From NCBI GenBank assembly GCA_011947345.1, contig JAAVTG010000568.1:186001-250000 (forward strand): 64,000 nt of DNA. Reading direction: 5' to 3'. The stretch is from Phytophthora quininea. Its lineage: Eukaryota > Oomycota > Peronosporomycetes > Peronosporales > Peronosporaceae. A program made the position numbers and the translations under genes. The stretch's first letter is position 1. Every line of letters begins with the position of its first letter. Shown here in pieces: positions 32,435-43,556 of the stretch. The notes beneath the pieces are model-generated. The model ran no database searches. It was not told where the DNA came from and was given only the letters and a program-made list of their open reading frames with translations.

Positions 32435-33564
32435 TCACAAAACATCAATCAACAAACTACGCTGCCATTGTGCTGAAAGCTCGCGAGGTGGAGAACGTGC
32501 TAACGGTTCGCGCTCTTCTAACAGAGTATTCACGTACGATTTCCACATTGCCCCCTCGGCTGGACGGGTACAGTGCACCCACTCCAGATCCGAGCCCTCA
32601 GCTTGACGTCCTGGCAGCTTCAAACAAGCCCACGCGGTCCGAGACAACGTTCCGCCGTGCGCCAACTCCACAACTTCTTTATCTGACAGCACTCCTTGCC
32701 ACACGCGGAATTCGTCAATCAGACCGCGGAAATCGTAAGCTCCGCAGTATCCTGGATAAGGGAAGTCCCCTCACCTGCAGCGATGTGGCCAGTCCCGATC
32801 TGCTGGTACGCCATTCGAGTCCACGCACGGCGTCTTGATCCTGTCTCGGAGTGCACTATCTTGCCGTCCAGATAGACTTTTTGTATCTGGAAGTCATGGT
32901 CGTAGGTGAGTGCGAGATGGAACCATCGATTCGTCCCCAAGTTGCTCGCCACCATCGTCTTCGCTTCCAGTAAGGAGCAATAGAGATTGTACTTGGAGTC
33001 TACAACGACCGGTTGCCATCGATCGTCGCCAAGGTCGTCACAATCCAGAGCGTACACGACACCTCCTCCACATCGACCGTGATGGCGCGTCGTCGTTCCT
33101 GTCCTCGTATCTGGCAGCAGACAGAGCCACACATCGAAGCTGAGACTTCGACTGCCTGCGAAGTAGTCCATCGGTCTCTGGTGTCTTGACTCCGTTGCTG
33201 CATTGTGCTCCAAGTAAGCGTACGGTCCTCGCTGGTGTCTGTTGAGGAACTCTCTCGAGCCCATGCCTCGGAACAGCACCGACTTCTCCTGCATGTAGCG
33301 CTTCTTCCACTGTTGTCCCAGTTCCCTCTGGAAGATCGTACTCATGCGCTGCTTCAGGCGGAACGATCGTCCCTTTAACTGGTTCATCCAGGGCGGTCCC
33401 TGTGCCTCGATGCCGTTGCCTCGAAGTTTACGACGCCAGAACGAACCGTCTGAGAGGTAACAGAGCCAGTCGCGACTCGAGTGCGACAAGCTGAAGGCAT
33501 CGAAGCCCGTCAGGAAGGACAACGTCGTCTCCACGACGTCCGCAGGCAGCAGGTCTGGCCGCAT
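32435..33564 (-). CDS. F-box and ConA-like lectin protein
   Basis: ATG at 33564. Residues 5-50 are an F-box (LLPADVVETTLSFLTGFDAFSLSHSS), followed by a basic linker and a ConA/laminin-G-like domain: SLSFDVWLCLLPD, WFHLALTYDHDFQIQKVYLDG. At the C run 32768-32771 the frame shifts; one added base gives YPGYCGAYDFRGLIDEFRVW and the family tail with CTRPAEG. It is a likely SCF substrate adaptor. It starts 105 bp from the macro-domain gene on the opposite strand, and ends just upstream of the KRE6-like gene on the same strand. Confidence 0.6.
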
Positions 33565-33668
33565 CGCTCAAGATCTCTAGTTGAAGTAGTCACATTCGAA
33601 TGTAGACATGTCGTCACACGTCGCAGAGAATGTGAGGTTGGAAATCGTTGGGACGCGGCATCTCCAGG

Positions 33669-34483
33669 ATGGCGACCAAGAGCGCTGCAGCGACGGCTGA
33701 TGCGTCTACAACGGCCAAACCATCGGTATCGAAGCTGGCGAATGACGCCGTAACGCAATCTGCTTCAAAACTTCCCAGTACGGCGTCTACAACAGCATTG
33801 GAGGAGGCAGCAACCGCTGAAGATCTCGGAGGCAAAGTGTTGACGCAGTGGAAGCCCAATGGAGACTCTTCCTACCCGGAGCTGCTGGTGATGCAAGGAG
33901 ACCTCACTGCATGCACAGCAGACGCCATCGTCAATGCAGCCAACACGCGGCTGATGCACGGCGGGGACTTGCCGCAGCGATCGTGCGCAAAGGAGGCTCG
34001 AGTATCCAAAGAGAGAGCTCTCGCTGGATCAAACAGCACGGAGAGATGGAAGTCGGAGACGCCGTGACGACAGCGGCGGGCAAGCTGCCGTGCAAGCACG
34101 TGATCCACACGGCAGGTCCCAATGTGGGCCACCTGTCGTCCCCCACGGAAGAGCACGAGATTCAACTGCGTCGAGCAGTGTGGAACGCTCTGACTGAAGC
34201 GGACAGACTGGGACTGTCGTCGGTGGCAGTGCCTGGCATCTCCACGGGCATCTTCGGCTACCCTCGAGACCTTGGGGCAAAGGAAATTGTGCGTGAGTCG
34301 GTGCGCTTCTGCGCCGAGAAGCGCTCGACTCCGTTGCGTCTGATCGCGTTCATGAACATTGACGACCCGACGGTGTCGAGCTTTGTCAAGGCTCTTGATG
34401 AGGCTAAGAAGGAGACGACGGAAGCTGCAGACGAGGATAAGGCCATCACGGACAAACTGTCTGATCTGAATATCGGAGACTAA
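33669..34483 (+). CDS. Macro-domain (ADP-ribose binding) protein
   Basis: ATG at 33669. About 75 Ser/Thr/Ala-rich residues precede a macro domain: LLVMQGDLTACTADAIVNAAN, then at the G run 33963-33966 a one-base break; an added G gives HGGGLAAAIVRKGG. It continues KHVIHTAGPN and VAVPGISTGIFGYP, the second nucleotide-binding loop. The NAAN and GISTGIFGYP motifs are those of MacroD-type hydrolases, which remove ADP-ribose from acidic residues or deacetylate O-acetyl-ADP-ribose. The C-terminal 40 residues are acidic. No signal peptide is visible, though the N-terminal low-complexity region could be a mitochondrial presequence. Confidence 0.75.
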
Positions 34484-34635
34484 GGAGAGTAAGGGCTGGA
34501 AATGGTACGTTATTTCATGATGCTGATGTTTTCTCTCCGAGCACGCTTTGTGGTGTGGGCTTTCGTTTCAACCCAAGAAGTTGCTGCAGCGTCTGGCCCC
34601 CGGCCGTTCACTTCCGAACTTCTCTCGAGGTGACC

Positions 34636-35624
34636 ATGTTGCTGTCTCAACTACCCACGGACATCTTCCAAGCCATCTGCAGCTTCTTGTCGGGTTTTGA
34701 AGTATTCAGCTTCTCGCACGTCAACTCCAGGGCTCTGTGCATGCTATCGGACAATTTGTTTTGGCAAAAGCGACTTCAAAATGGAGAAATAACGACTGAC
34801 TTTCCGAGCCAACCGCGACGGTGGAAGCAGCGGTATATGCAAGCGCGATCTCTGCAGTTCGCCGACCCAGAATCGAAAGCGTCCTATCTGCCTGGACTGC
34901 TGGTCGGAGACAACCGAGCGAGACGTTCCTTTGCCAAACTGGAGCAGCCGCCTCCTGCAGGGTCATGGCGTGGCGGTACCTTCGAGTTCAGTTCGATCCA
35001 AGGCGAGAGCTTCAGCTTCGACGTCTGGTTCTGTGTGTTCCCTGCCACCATCAAGCAGGACGCAGGCGGAGCCATCTACGGACTTCAGCCGAGTGCTCTG
35101 GGGGATCGAGCGCCAGTCTTTCACCCGTGTCAGTTCGTTCTCGTGGACGCTAAACGGAATCTGGTCTGCTCTGTTATAGATGAGCGGAAGCCCGTTGCTC
35201 AAGACTTAAAGACCGACTTCTGGTATCACTTGGCATTGACTTACGACTTCAAACTCCAGCGTCAGGACGTATATCTAGATGGCGAAAATGTTTGGTCGAC
35301 GTTTGGCTCGCTGATCACTCGGTGGTCCCAGTTGGCCCATGGACAAATTGGCAACAGCGGGTTCAACACGTTTCAAGTATACCTCGTGTCCGCTTCCCCA
35401 GAGTAGCTTGGTATCCTTTCCACGGACTGATAGACGAGTTTCGCGTCTGGAAAGGAGGTTTATCGGCAGAGGCAACAGCAGAACTCTCTCGTGGTGGGAT
35501 TCCGGACGGTTATACACTGCTTGGCTCGATGAAGCGAGAGCGTGATGGTCGAGGTCTCTGGAAGAACACAAAAGCTGTACGATGCACACGACCTGCTGAA
35601 GGAAAGAACGTCATCATCCAATAA
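34636..35624 (+). CDS. F-box and ConA-like lectin protein (left-arm copy)
   Basis: ATG at 34636 gives an F-box at once (LLSQLPTDIFQAICSFLSGFEVFSF), then the lectin fold: SFSFDVWFCVFPA, FWYHLALTYDFKLQRQDVYLDG. Between 35360 and 35385 the frame shifts to one reading VAWYPFHGLIDEFRVWKGGL and the tail CTRPAEGKN before TAA at 35624. This is the outermost unit of the left arm of the large mirrored duplication; its partner is the gene at 62953-63988. Confidence 0.55.
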
Positions 35625-35688
35625 ACCAAGACCACCAACGTAAACTCTAGCTATTGAGGCGAGTAATTCATTCGCGCGTTAACGGTGG

Positions 35689-36832
35689 CACGACTAGATT
35701 GGCGCATTAGCGAGCTTGCTGTTCAAAGCCACTTGAATCTAAACGTCGTCTGTACCTTGCAGAGCTTGGAGCAAAGTATCTCGAATCCAGCACGAATGCG
35801 TCGCGATAAATTTCATCGCGCCGACCTTGCCACCACGCGCCACAGTCTCCAGCGCTGTGTCCTTTATGTTCTGCGATTCATGTGGACTATCAATCAGGAG
35901 CTTTACAATCGGGAAGTGAGCAACCTCGACGGCGTGCTCAAATAGCTCATGGATCACGTCGGAAGAAACAGTTTGCTAGTCGTAGAGGAAGTTGACGATC
36001 GCAGTGCGGCGGTGTCTAGCTGCCTCCACAAACGCAGCATTAATCTCATCAGCAGAAAATGTTTCCTTCCCGAACAAGTACCGAGCCAGGACGATAAGTC
36101 CTTTGGCAGAAGCCGTCGCGACAGCGATTGCTAATACCTCATGTACACCCCACAAACCGTGATCATACAGATACCTCACGCTTCTTGACTCTCCAAAGCG
36201 AACCATGTGAGTAAATTGGTCCTTTGCTTCGAAAAAAAACCTTGGGCCAATGCCGGGAAGCGTTCATGAATCAGCGCCACGATAGCACTTTGTCCTCCCG
36301 CCACAGCTTGGTCGACAACTTCCGTAATCTTCCAACGAATCCCATCGGGATTAAGCAGCACCTTCACCACTTCTAAATGACCACGAGTAATCGCATTTGA
36401 GAGCGCAGGACTTGACGGAAATGCTGAGTATCGTTCTCTCAAATGCGCAACGACATCAGCAAAACCACGACCAGCTGCAGTGTTCAAGATTGCGGTTGCA
36501 AATGTATAGTCCATGGAGAAGAATCCTCTGTGCACCCAAAGGAATTTCATCGCTTCGAGATGGCCATTTGACCCAGTGGCAACGATAGCTTCCGTAGTGG
36601 CGTAGCAGTCCGGTCTGAAGAACAATTTCTTCAGCCATTCCATTTGGCCCGCTGCAGCAGCTTTGACGCTTGCTTCGACGGGAGTCATCAAGAACTCGTC
36701 GATCACTTCAACCACGTTCGGCAATCCATCCTAGATCGTAGACGGTAGACATATCTTCAAGCCATACGTGTCAGGACCATCAATGAGGAGCGAATGGATC
36801 TCTTTGCTCTTTGATATACGAAACCGCTTGGC
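35689..36832 (-). pseudogene. Inverted copy of the nonsense-broken ankyrin gene
   Basis: The minus strand repeats the gene at 26439-27598 almost base for base. It keeps both stops (36731-36733 and 35976-35978) and adds a one-base loss in a T/A run at 36231-36238 that shifts the frame after ALAQG. It is therefore a copy made after the parent was already dead. The first 25 bases of the parent coding region lie outside the match. Confidence 0.75.
35689..36832. repeat. Right arm of the young inverted repeat (partner 26466-27603)
   Basis: See the partner arm. The arms are about 1.14 kb, in inverted orientation, with only scattered mismatches, and could pair or recombine to invert the 8.1 kb between them. 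Confidence 0.85.
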
Positions 36833-37139
36833 ACCTCGGGTCGCATACATGTCGTGTCTGAAGAGAAGAAATACAGTGGTGGACCAGATGATAAATTCCC
36901 CAACAAAACGTTTAGCATTTTTGCTGTTGATATAAAATGACTTGCCAAAACCAAAAGTTAGTTGTCGATCCGGTTCTGTCCTTTGCAACTGCGAAAGCTT
37001 ACTTCGGTATAATCAAACCTCCGTGAGCTGTTTTTTCAGTGCACTTTCGCCTTCAGCACGTGTGGACTGTTCATGAGCGTACGTGTAATGAGGGAATGTC
37101 CTGTCCGAGCCGCGCTCGTTGATCACTTCGGGGTGAGTC

Positions 37140-38075
37140 TTTGCTCTTGATACTGCTCCTCCACTACCGCACTTCGGTAAATGAACGCGTGAGTGATGAG
37201 GCTTCGGTTGTTGGCAACTTTCTTAAATCCAACGTCGAAGTCGCCCCCGGGATGCAGGCATCACCTCCCTATAACTTCCGTCACAAACACCGACATTACA
37301 TTTTCTGGAAAGAGTTTTCTTGCTTGGTACACGACGTTCCCTAAATCTGCATCTCCACAGGCGACAGTAGCTTCTTTCGCCTTCTCAATCACAGTATCTG
37401 GAATTACTCTCTTCATCACCAACGTTTTCAAAATTCTCACTTTTGAGGTGCATCATGTGCATTAGAAGAGTGTCGTTCGTCGTGTTTCCGTTTGCGCTCA
37501 TAAGCGGCGAGACGTTTTGGTGAATCATCTCCACAATGGAGACTTCACATTCAGAGATAGCTAGCAATGTAGCTCTCGGGATATCCCAACGGAAAATTAT
37601 TGAGCAGCACCATCACGACTTCTAAACGTCCTTCCGCAACAGCCGACGACAGCGCGGTGATGTGACCTTCGAGAAAGCATCTGTTGTGGATTTACTTGCT
37701 AACGAACTCTACCATCTTGATCTTCCAGGCCACGGATCCGATTGAGACCCCAATTTTTGTTACTAGAGAGCAGCTTTAATGCTTCCAAGTAGCCATTCTC
37801 TCTGCAGCAGAAGTGAAGTAGCAGTCGGATCGCTCCAGTAGTTTCTGCAGCCGCTGCGTCTGCCTCGATCGAGCCGCTTCCATCGTCGCCTCCACGGAGG
37901 ACATGACGAGGATCTTGATCAAGTTCACGATGTGTGGCAACCCGTCTCGGATCTCACCAGGTAGACACAACCGTAGGATAATATCCTTGAATTCCCCACC
38001 GGTGGAAGGTTTGTCGCCCTCATTGCAGACACGCTTCGGTACATTCCTGCGAGAGCGCTTGGCAGCTCTCTTCAT
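37140..38075 (-). pseudogene. Ankyrin-type gene with internal deletions and no C-terminus
   Basis: The ATG at 38075 begins MKRAAKRSRRN and then KRVCNEGDKP and CLPGEIRDGLPHIVNLIK, which follow the intact gene at 24617 closely. After about 95 codons the frame breaks (near 37800); fragments with HQNVSPLMSANGN (about 37500) and mid-protein repeats (37180-37440) follow, then nothing. With the neighbour at 35689-36832 it forms the mirrored partner of the pair at 24617-27598. Confidence 0.6.
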
Positions 38076-38260
38076 GTGAGGGATCAATGGGCTCGACGCT
38101 GTGGATCGAGTAACTAGCTTGAGGGAATTGCAACGCCATGGTGTGAAGTTTCCAGGGGCGATTGCGCTAAGATGGTTTGTCAGTCTCCAAGAAATTCAAC
38201 AGACAAGCCCACAAGCAAGAGCAAACTATGATTGAGCATCGACATCTCGCCTTTGAGGTT

Positions 38261-39885
38261 CTACAAGTATCGGCACTTCTTGCGGAGGAACTCTGCGATT
38301 TTGTCGTCTTTTGCCACCTCGAGCGCTCGCTTTACCGCCCCACTCGACCAAGAGCCGGTAGCCATGAACTTGATAGCCCCCGTTTCCCCTAGGCGAGCCG
38401 CATTGATTAACGCGTCGGTTGTCATTTCACGCGAGACGCCAGGGCTGTTCATCATTAGCCGCAGCACTGGAAAATGGCATAACTGCGCAGCGTGTTGGAA
38501 ACTCGCTCCAATTTTCGATGTTGATGCTTGCTGTTTGTCGTACAAGCACTTGACAACGGGAGTGTGTCCTCGTTTGACTGCTGTCAGGAATCCATTCGTG
38601 ATTACCCCTGACGAAGGCCGACGTTTGCTAACTAGACACTCGACAATCTGGACGTGTCCACGACTGGAAGCGGTCAAAAACGCCTTGGCAATCGTCTCAT
38701 CGGTTAAGCAGTTCGCTTGAATCAAAATCTGCACTACTTCTACGTAGTTTTTGCCGACAGCAGTCAGAAACAATTTCTTGGTTGCTTCGGAAGAAAAGCA
38801 CTGGGCTCGGTACAATACATTGACCAAAGCGGAATCGTTACGAGAGACAGCATCCATACAAATCTGAGTTATCAACTCGATAGGAAGCTTCGTATGGGCG
38901 ATTAGAGCTTCCACGATTTCCACGGCCCGGTCGTACTTCGAATAGCTTCTGAATAGCCTCGCTCGAAACACGACTGCGAGTGAATCACTCGAGATTGAGC
39001 CAGTGTCGTACAGGAACGTGCTGATTCCAGAATTGGTTGAGCTCACGAAGGCTTGGTTTAATGTCAGTGCGGAGAATTGATACTTGCTATATAAGAACTC
39101 CACGATATCAACCACACCGGATTTTGCCGCGTTCACAAGTCTGATCTCACGAGACTGCAATGGGATGTTTCCTGCATCACTGAGAGATTCCACGATTTCT
39201 GAACGAGTTCCCGTCGTGGCAGCCACAAAAGCGTCACCTAATGACTCTGGGAGATACATTTTTTCTCGAGCAGATACTTGACTGGTCTTGGGAATCCTCG
39301 GCGAACCATGAGGATCAGCAAGTCGCTGCTTACTTCTTCCATGCCGGCGGGTATCGTTGCGAGATATTGCGGATAGAGGTTGCGTATGGACTCCACCATT
39401 GCATGCCGTTCCTTACGCACCGCTTCGTCGACAGCGGCGGCAATATCCCAGCGAAAGCCTGTCTTCTGACTGAGAAGTAACTTGACGACTTCCTCACGTC
39501 CACCCGAAACTGCAGGAATGAGGGCATTGCTGCCCCAGAAGCTTTTCGGCACTGCTCTTCTAAGAGCAAATTCTACCAACTGGATGTGACCAAACTTCGC
39601 TGCTGCCATCAATACTTCCCATATCGCTTTCTGTTTGTCGTGGTATTGAGACACAATCAGTTCCACCGCGTCAAGATGTCCACCTGAGGCAGCAGCCTCT
39701 ATCTGCTTTATGGAAATACGACAACCAAGTTTTCCCAGTAGAGTTTGCAGCCACTGCACTTGGCTAGTCCGAGCTGCCTTAGTAAAAGTTTCATCCAGTG
39801 TCAGCAAGTGATCGCCGATCTTTTCAAGCACATGGGGCAATCCGTCGAGAAGCCTCGATAGCACGGCCAATACAGCGGAGGTCAT
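38261..39885 (-). CDS. Ankyrin-type repeat protein, one homopolymer break
   Basis: ATG at 39885. Two long frames (39885-39238 and 39259-38261) form one protein of about 540 residues if one A is added to the A6 run at 39259-39264, where KYLLEKK meets MYLPESLGDAF. Repeats such as GGHLDAVELIV and RGHVQIVECLV and the conserved tail (SREMTTDALINAARLG) are complete. With only one lesion, in a homopolymer, the gene may well be intact in the organism. Its mirrored partner is the gene at 60550-62251. Confidence 0.6.
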
Positions 39886-40019
39886 CTTTTGAGAAGAAAT
39901 AACTAAATGAGACTTTTAGTTGATGTGATCACAAGCTGTCAAGAAGTTGCCAAACAAAACATGAAAATATTCAAAAGCAACGCCTAAACAACAAGCTTTA
40001 AGCGCCGTTTTCGATCGAA

Positions 40020-41057
40020 GCGCGGTGGTCGTTATACGGTATCCTGGTAACTTTGGCTCTACCATTCTTTGCTGGGGCCACAAACCCACTCGTGATCACC
40101 TCCGTCGTGAGCCGATCGTTGCCTATCAGGCCTTCAAATTTCTTCGCAGACCCTATCTAGAAGCCATCATGAAAATCTCGCTCACGAAGTCCTCAACCAT
40201 TCGCGATTTCGTTGGCAGCTGTGTTAATTAGTGGTTGGAACTCACGCTTGACACTAGATCAATACTCCCACGACCTCCACGACTTTGTTGAAATTCAGGC
40301 TGCCTCGGAATATTAGATCCGACCGAAATAAATCTGACGTCCGAGATATGGTCCATGTTGTGCAGGAACGTGCTGACACCAGCACTACTTGACCACATAA
40401 AGCCTTCGTTCCGAGTCGACACCGGTGCCTGGGTACCTGGCCGCCTCTGGAAAATGTTTGCGGAGTAAATCGTCGATGTCGTCGATGTCATGGTCTCTAA
40501 TGCGGCATATGCCAGCGTAATATCGGGGAACACCTCATAGATCACCTTCACTATAGCTTCTTTGCCTTCTCGCACAACTTGGGCGACAGCATCGCCAACG
40601 TCCCACGAAATGTTACGGTTTGGATCGATAAGTTCTAATCGTCCACGTGCTGACTAGAGATCGCACCATGGAGGGGCTATTAGAAAACAACGTAGCACTT
40701 TGTAAACCGCTCTACCGCAAACTTCACCACATTGACATGACCAGAGTCTGCCGCAGCATTTAACACATCGTGCAAATGCTGCTTGCCGTACAGACTGGAA
40801 ACGAGAAATTCCACCGCTTCCAGTTGGCCGCAGGAAGCAGCAGCAACCGCCGCCTTGCTTGTAGCTCGACAGTTCGGTCGTTTGAGCAGATTCTGCAGCC
40901 AATGCACTTGCCCCGTCCGCGCCGCCTTCACCGAAGCTTCAATCGGCGACACCAAAAGACCGCCGATGCTTTCAACGACGTGGGGCAGTCTGTCAGGATG
41001 CGCAGACGACAAGCACTGCTGAATCGCCCGCGCACGACTGTCGCCAGAGACAGTCAC
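40020..41057 (-). pseudogene. Ankyrin-type gene, decayed copy of the 58419-60069 gene
   Basis: The minus strand from about 41057 reads SGDSRARAIQQCLSSAH and LPHVVESIGGLLVSPIEASVK, nearly identical to the gene at 58419. An in-frame stop follows KCYVVF at 40680, and scattered pieces (about 40575-40350, and 40210-40060 with repeat scraps ending LTTEVITSGFVA in another frame) show deletions and stops. No ATG is found in frame at the start, and the same is true of the partner, so a first exon may be missing from both models. Confidence 0.6.
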
Positions 41058-41134
41058 CGTCTGCCAAGGCCTCGCATCACTTCCAGACGAACTCGCTTGA
41101 AATCGCTAGGATGGTGTTGTCACAAACTGGTCAG

Positions 41135-41520
41135 GAAATGTATGCATTCGCAAACATGCCGATCCCAAGCTTGAGCATGAGCCTGTCGTTGTAAGCGTGG
41201 GTGACGACAAAACTTACTCAACGAGCGAGCATTAACAAGCGCCATCACTTAGATGGATCCAGCTCTCAAAAGTCTAAGCTGATTGAATGCAGCCACCGCT
41301 AAAACATGCCTATTGCAATCCTTGTTTCGAGATTGCAGGTTGTGGTTCAATTACTCTTTGATCTGCCCGATCAGAGCTGAGAAAAGCACAGCCCAAAATG
41401 ATATCATTCATATTTGAGACTGAACAAAGAACAGAAGGACGAAAGATTACACAGAAAGCAAGTAAACACGCCAGAGACCGGATACCTGGCTTGCACTCGT
41501 CCAAGTAAAATTGTTGTAGC
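41135..41520. repeat. Left-arm flank with close counterparts of right-arm insertion sites
   Basis: This stretch is found inverted on the right, in two blocks: 57087-57345 matches 41135-41406 and about 54940-55067 matches 41407-41520, with the Helitron between them. The junction AAAATGATATCA / TT...TTTGAGACTGAAC is continuous here and split there. Confidence 0.75.
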
Positions 41521-41649
41521 TACGGCAGCTCACTGTTCATCAACAACCGAAGCCAGAACCTCCACCACCAGCTTTTCATTCTCCAATTTTCTTCACAGCA
41601 ACCAAGTCTCAAGCCTCCAAGCTTCCAAGTCATCTTCTCCAACTCAACG

Positions 41650-42056
41650 ATGCGAATTTCCCACGTCCTGCTGCTGGCTGCCGTCGCCTGCTTCGCGAGC
41701 AACGAGGTCTCCGCGAAGACCACCACTGGCCTCTCGAAGATGGCGCCAGGTGAAATGGTGAACGGAGTAGACACTCTGACGGACGCTGCGCAAAAGCGCT
41801 TCTTGAGGACCTCCCAAAACATCATCGACGACGACGATGAGGACGGCGACAACGAGGAAAGAGCGATCAGCGTTGACAAGTTCGAGAAGATGATGACCGA
41901 TGCGAGGTACAAGGAAAAAAGTTTAACAACTGGGTGGGCCGCTACCAGTCGTCTGATCTCGCCAACATCATGACTCGCACCGAGTACTCCAAGTACAAGA
42001 CGCTTGTCGACGACTTCGCTCAGTGGCGTCGTGACGCCGGGTACCACGTTGGATAA
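41650..42056 (+). pseudogene. RXLR-dEER secreted effector, copy 1, frame break in the C-terminal half
   Basis: The ATG at 41650 starts a 22-residue signal peptide (MRISHVLLLAAVACFASNEV). About 30 residues after the cleavage region comes RFLR, the RXLR motif, then an Asp-rich stretch ending in EER, the dEER motif. Such proteins are secreted by oomycetes and act inside plant cells. The effector half begins normally but the frame shifts at the A6 run 41915-41920, so the encoded product ends early at 41971-41973 with an unrelated tail; homology to copy 2 continues in another frame to TAA at 42054-42056. Whether the lesion is real or a homopolymer miscall cannot be decided here. Confidence 0.75.
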
Positions 42057-42087
42057 AGCTTTTTTCCTCCTCAGGTCGGGCTGTAGC

Positions 42088-43439
42088 CTAGACTAGCACC
42101 AATGTGTCCTTGAAGCGAAATACACGAAACTGTGCTCCATCAAACCATGCTTTCTCGGTCGCAGCGTACGAATTATTGTCGCTAGAAATCGATCTTACCG
42201 AACTGTCAGCTACGACTCGTAGCCTACGAGGAGGTCCTCGATAGCCAAGGTTCTCGCTTCACCTTGGTTTTACTCCATCCACATTCCCTACAAGTACAGT
42301 ATCCTCAGCTCTGCCGTGTGAACTATCACGCTCACGACCTGGGTAAAGGAAGAAATCTGTCGATGACCTCGCGGGCAACTCCTTGTTGGGTCAGCTGGTG
42401 CCTTTTGCTCAATAGCGTAAATACCCGGTTGATCTCATCTTCTGTCTGCTCTCCATCGACAACAATCGGAGCGTGAGCGGAGACTCTGGGCTGCTCACTT
42501 TTCACCCGACCGGGTGGTTGCTCTTATTGGCTTCCTCAGTGTCGAGAGTAATCTCCTCACTCTCGACGAGCCTGATGTTGTCGGTCTCATCACAACTGGC
42601 ACCAACTTCACTCTCCGAGCGACTCTCAAAGTAGATCTCCTGGAAACTGGTGGTGTCCGTATCACTGCTCTGGTCTTCGGCTAGGCTGTTTCTCGCGTTG
42701 GATCTGGTTTCACGAACAAATGAACTGGGTCTGATTTCACTAATTCGGCCACTGGATCTGGTGTCACGAACTGGAACATGTGGACTGGTGTCTGCGTCAT
42801 GACCCTTGTCATCTTCACCGATTTCACTGGACTCGTGTTCGACAGCAAAAATGGTTTGGAGTGCGTCTTCATATTGCCTCAAGACTTGCGGCAACGCCTT
42901 CTTCGATCGAATCTTACGTCGGAGATCGTAAAATCGACTTCTTACTATGGTAACCGAGAAGTGAACGTACCCACCGCTTTGGATCTCTTTCCCCAGCGCA
43001 CGTAGCATCTCCTCCTGGGACCGACCGGCCTCTCGGAATTGCCGCAAATTGCGCTGCAACCAATTGACCATCAGCGTCATGGCAGCAGGGCCGCCAGTCC
43101 TGGATGGCACGATCCAATGCTTCAACGTCACCATCTGTGCCTGTGTGTTTAAAATCCCTCTCAGTTGGTTTTTATACAGGCTAAAGTCCGCAGAGGCGGT
43201 CTGCTTGCCCCTCAGCTGCTCCTTTAGCCTCCTGATCTTGTTCTGGAGAATGGGAACCGAACAGTTGCGCACCCCGCTTTCTCCATCTCCAGCAGCAGCT
43301 CGCACAGCATGGCCGACCGAAGGCCCCAAGAATCCCTGTACGCCGTGTAGTGCAGCTGCAACCACTGCACCAGTAACGCCATAGGGGTAGGAGCGCCATC
43401 GCGCGGCGGCACGAGCCACTTCGTATGCGCGGGAGGCAT
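42088..43439 (-). CDS. Unknown protein with two copies of a helical domain (left-arm copy)
   Basis: The ATG at 43439 starts KWLVPPRDGAPTPMALLVQWLQ; about 90 residues later a second unit reads KHWIVPSRTGGPAAMTLMVNWLQ, then an R/K-rich helix FYDLRRKIRSKKALPQVL. So a domain of roughly 80 residues is repeated. An acidic, Ser/Arg-rich region follows, then a C-terminal part (DEINRVFTLLSKRHQLTQQG and YAATEKAWLDGAQF). Frame breaks near 43260, at 42512-42514 and near 42350 separate these parts. I do not know the family; the repeated basic helical unit could bind DNA. It converges on the RXLR gene, 31 bp apart, and is 117 bp from the CCCH gene on the other side. Confidence 0.5.
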
Positions 43440-43556
43440 TCTTTTTCTTCTTTGCTTGAAGTTCGCAAAATGGCATTCTTCCGGGTGGATGTCACTCTAG
43501 TGAAAATGATTTGTTTTGCTCGGTAAAAACTGCAATTCTTTGGAAGGAGTGACTCT

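Noticed and set aside
41650..41973. The truncated 107-codon RXLR frame as the true full product
   Set aside because: Homology to copy 2 continues in another frame to the expected stop, so the short tail after the A6 run is a break, not the natural end.
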